Source: Mytilus californianus (Eukaryota; Mollusca; Bivalvia; Mytilida; Mytilidae). From it: 64,000 nucleotides of DNA. The notes below the pieces were generated by a model. The model searched no databases and was not told where the DNA came from. It saw nothing but the letters and a program-made list of their open reading frames with translations. This document shows positions 60,678 to 64,000 of this stretch, piece after piece (positions within the stretch are counted from its first letter, which is position 1; the number at the start of each line of letters is the position of its first letter). Both the position numbers and the translations under genes were made by a program. The stretch is taken from NCBI RefSeq assembly GCF_021869535.1, contig NW_026262701.1, positions 5,719,501 to 5,783,500 of the forward strand. Reading direction: 5' to 3'.

Positions 60678-60729
60678 GTTTGTGTTAAGATATTGACAAG
60701 TCAAAGGAAAAGACAAAAGATTGCAACTA

Positions 60730-60868
60730 AGAATACTACATACAGTCACAGTCATTAGACTCTACAGTCACAGTCATTAGACTATACAGTCACAGACATT
60801 AGACTATACAGTCACAGACATTAGACTATACAGTCACAGTCATTAGACTATAGTCACAGTCATTAGAT
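60730..60868. repeat. About 23-bp minisatellite
   Basis: Five to six units of 'acagtcacagtcattagact' + 'at'. In intron 43, about 55 bases after the donor. Confidence 0.9.
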
Positions 60869-60894
60869 TATTTTCCAAACATTTTTATAAATAG

Positions 60895-61130
60895 ATATAA
60901 GAAGATGTGGTATGAGTGCCAATGAGACAACTCTCCATCCAAGTCAAAATTTATAAAAGTAAACCATTATAGGTCAAAGTATGGTCTTCAACAAGGAGCC
61001 TTGGCTCACACTGAACAGCAAGCTATAAAGGGCCCCAAAAATTACTAGTGTAAAACCATTCAAACAGGAAAACCAACGGTCTAATCTACATAAAAAACGA
61101 GAAACAATTATGAACCACATCAACAAATGA
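60895..61130 (+). repeat. Family A repeat, plus copy
   Basis: 'agaagatgtggtatgagtgc', 'caatgagacaactctccat' and 'tatggtcttcaacaaggagc'. Confidence 0.75.
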
Positions 61131-61139
61131 CAACTACTG

Positions 61140-61820
61140 AACATGTTAAATGCATGCCAACTACTTATTGGAGTATTATTACTATAAAGGAGTTAGCATA
61201 GCCATAATTTTTTTTAATTTGAGGTGCATAGTATGGGGTTCAACCAACTACTTATTGGAGTATTACTACTATGAAAAGGAATTAGAATAGCTATAATTCT
61301 TGAAATTGGAGGTGTATAGGAGGGGGTTCAATATACCATGGCAGGGGGTCAAAATACCATGGCTAAGTAAAAATTTTCAAACTTCTTTTCCAGCATGTTT
61401 GATACATACCAACTACTTATTGGAGTATTATTACTATGTGAAGGTGTTAGATTAACCTCCAATTTCAAGAATCATAGCTATTCTAACTCCTTTGCATAGT
61501 AATAATACTCCAATAAGTAGTTGCTATGTACATGTATTAAACATGCTTATAAAGATGTTTGGAAAATTTTACTTAGCCATGGTATTTTTACTGCCTGCTA
61601 AGGTATGTTGAACCCCTTCCTATACACCTCTCATTTCAAAAATTATAGCTATTCTAACTCCTTTACATGGTAATAATACTCCAATAAGTAGTTGCTATGT
61701 ATTAAACATGCTTATAAAGATGTTTAGAAAATTTTACTAAGCCATGGTATTTTGACCCCCTGCAATGGTATACTAAACCCCTTACTATATACCTCCAATT
61801 TCAAAAAAATCATAGCCAAC
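61140..61820. repeat. Large imperfect inverted repeat
   Basis: 'aactacttattggagtatta' units at 61158, 61245 and 61407 are answered by 'taataatactccaataagta' units at 61500 and 61672; 'ccatggctaagtaaaaattt' (61356) is answered by 'aaattttacttagccatgg' (61563). This arrangement could fold into a long stem. Confidence 0.8.
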
Positions 61821-62474
61821 ATATTGTACATTAGATAATCTGCAATGCTATTTATCTAAAACAGGGGGTTCAATTTTCCATGGTGCCAGGTTCAAATTAC
61901 CATATGGGAAAAATAAACATGCAGTATAATTACCCCAGGTTCACTTTCAGGGGTTCAAAATACCATATGACACTGGTAAAATTCCCGTTTGATCAATGCA
62001 TAATTACTTCTGATGAGTCGAAATTGGTTGATTTGAATACTCGGTTAAGTTGAGTAAATTTATAGTCTGGTCGATGTAAAATTAATGTAAATTGACCAAG
62101 ATGTCTCGAAGTTCGAAAATAAGAATTTTTGAAAGATGCTGACCTAATGATAAAAATTCAAATCAGATGTATTTCTTATGTAACTAATCATTTTCAAAAG
62201 AGATTAAAGCTGAGTAAACATACTTGTTTGTATAACAGTTAAAATGACATGTTTATGATGACCGGTAATTAACACCTGTGTTGATCGTCCAAGCTGAACG
62301 TTGAATATATTTCACCTGACATAAAAATGAAACGAATATAAATGACCCAAGCCGAAATTAAATGAATCGTTAGAATAAAAATTCATAAACTACAATAAAT
62401 AAAAGGATTAAGACAATTACGATAAGTTCATCATAATTGAATGTAAAGCAACCTACAGTTGTTAATTTCTGTGT

Positions 62475-62525
62475 TATTTGGTCTCTTGTAAAGAGTTGTC
62501 TCATTGGCAATCATACCACATCTAC
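62475..62525 (-). repeat. Family A repeat fragment, minus copy
   Basis: 'tggcaatcataccacatcta' after 'gtaaagagttgtctcat'. The surrounding 61830-62930 shows nothing else that I can name. Confidence 0.6.
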
Positions 62526-62934
62526 TTTTTTATATCATCAGAGACTGTTCAGATCTTGTTTTGTTCCGTGAGTGATTTCATATATTATAGTGACTGACCT
62601 TTCTAAATATTTGTGTATACTATTGATTTTATTTGTGCATGATTTGTATCTGTACTTGTGTGTTTAATTATTATGAAGGACCAAAAAATATGGAGATTGA
62701 ATACATAATTATAAAGTGTCAAATCAAAAAAAGGCACTTTGTTCAAAGTGTCTAGTTTACACAAATATCATACCGTATTTCATGCATTCAAAATTTATGA
62801 CGACACACTTGACCTCGGATGAGTCAAATACTTTTGTCTGGTCCCTTCGCCTTTGACATAACAAGGTTCGACTGTATATAGGATATTATGGGCAATTTGT
62901 ACATTTTCTTTTAGATCCTACTGCCTATGTTTTT

Positions 62935-63151
62935 TTATGCCCCCGCCGTAGCGGGGGGGGGGGCTTTAAGTTTTACCCTTGTCGGTTTGTATGTACGTAC
63001 CAAAATTGATTTCCATTCTCTAACTTGAGTTTACCTCAACCAAATGTTATGAAACTTATTCACAATGCTTATTACCACAAAACACAGATCAAGTTTGAAT
63101 TTTGGTGGCGTCACTGTAACCGTTATAGAGTTATGTCCCTTTATAAATGGA
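62935..63151. repeat. Dispersed repeat (family of 49950-50310), left part
   Basis: 'atgcccccgccgtagcgggg' then 'tccattctctaacttgagtt', 'gaattttggtggcgtcactg' and 'gttatgtccctttataaatgg', where a MITE interrupts it. Confidence 0.85.
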
Positions 63152-63734
63152 AAAGGAGTAGGTCCGGTAAGGGCCGATTTTGGCCTCAAAATTCAGGTTC
63201 ATCTGATAAAAGATTTTGGACACTTTTTAAACACTTAAATGTCTACTTCAGTCGATTCAATTAGTTTATGTGAAAGATTTGAACTGATTTAGTCATTTAA
63301 GACTCTCAAATTCAAGCTTAAATATGAAAAATCTATCAATATGCCATAATATGTCACTTTTCAGATGGTTTTTGTCAAAAATGAAAGTGGCCGCATCTGT
63401 GTTCATTCTCAACCTTTATATATGTTATGTATTATCGTCAAATACAACTTACATTTAAATATTAAGAATGAACACAAATGCGGCCACTTCCATTTTAGAC
63501 GGAAACCGTCTAAAAATTAACCAAAATGCTAAAATTTCGAAGATTTCAGTAATTTAGCATGACTTAATGATGCTAGTACCCGATACATGAGTATTGTATT
63601 GTCAAAAACAGCCCATATTTATGTAACAGAAGTATTCTTCTTTCCAATAAATAGCTAAAAATTTACATTTTAACAATTTTGTAAAACTGCTATATTTTGG
63701 GCCCATAAAGGGGTTATACTGGGCCTACTCCTTT
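63152..63734. mobile_element. MITE with ends AAAGGAGTAGG / CCTACTCCTTT
   Basis: Inverted ends extend with mismatches (GGTCCGGTA / TACTGGGCC). An inner inverted pair 'ggccgcatctgtgttcattc' / 'gaatgaacacaaatgcggcc' lies near 63391 and 63467. It is inserted in the dispersed repeat around it; 583 bp, no ORF of note. Confidence 0.8.
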
Positions 63735-64000
63735 GCAAAATTTTTATTTTCTTCTTAATATCAAGTAATTTTTAAAATTGGAGTTATCTTCCTTTGTCCA
63801 TGATTATAGTTGAAGCAACTACAATAAATGCTTTATACAATGCAATGTTTAATTTGACTTCCACTGATAAAACACCGATCAAGTTGAATTTGGGTAGTGT
63901 CACTTTAACCATTATTGAGTTATGCCCCTTTATAAATCGAAAGATTGCAAAATTTTTAGTTTCCATTCTGTAACTTAAGTTTGCCCCTACCAAACATTAT
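63735..64000. repeat. Dispersed repeat (family of 49950-50310), right part
   Basis: Continues after the MITE with 'gaatttgggtagtgtcactt', 'gttatgcccctttataaatc' and 'tccattctgtaacttaagtt'. It runs into the window edge. Confidence 0.75.

Overview
This is animal nuclear DNA, most likely from a marine mussel or another bivalve (Mytilidae is my best guess). The evidence is one very large, intron-rich gene, AT-rich introns, and many interspersed repeats whose sequence I associate with mussel genomes, such as the family carrying GGAGATGTGGTATGATTGCC. There is no sign of bacterial gene organisation. No tRNA, rRNA or CRISPR array is visible.

The window is almost entirely the interior of one plus-strand gene, an RNF213 (mysterin)-like giant AAA+ ATPase / E3 ubiquitin ligase. 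I could place 43 consecutive exons between 498 and 60677. All have AG/GT borders and compatible phases, and together they give one open frame of 6607 nt, about 2202 codons. Neither end of the gene is in the window. In order, the exons encode the segment leading into AAA4 (exons 1-2), AAA4 with intact Walker A and Walker B (exons 3-8), degenerate AAA5 (9-13), degenerate AAA6 (14-18), an acidic linker (18), a helical E3 shell (19-25), a C3HC4 RING finger (26), more helical shell (27-35), the RNF213/ZNFX1-type RZ zinc finger (36-37) and part of the C-terminal domain (38-43). The order and spacing match human RNF213 as I remember it.

The other roughly 57 kb is intron, and most of it is repeats. 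The main items are: a TIR element (1648-2582); tRNA-derived SINEs (about 5060 and 7746); a 70-71 bp satellite (9040-10655); two piggyBac-like MITEs bracketing a unique core (11616-13689); back-to-back TIR elements (14322-15666); a young non-autonomous LTR element with a Gag-like ORF on the minus strand (19127-21031); a hAT relic (45166-46549); several foldback or hairpin sequences; and many tandem-core repeats.

The most unusual feature is that at least five tandem arrays or duplications start exactly on an exon-intron border of this one gene and copy the splice site with adjoining exon bases. They lie at the donors of exons 1, 17 and 37 and the acceptors of exons 14 and 18. Intron 17 has such arrays at both ends, one of donors and one of acceptors. 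I know of no name for this pattern, and it is the best candidate here for something undescribed.
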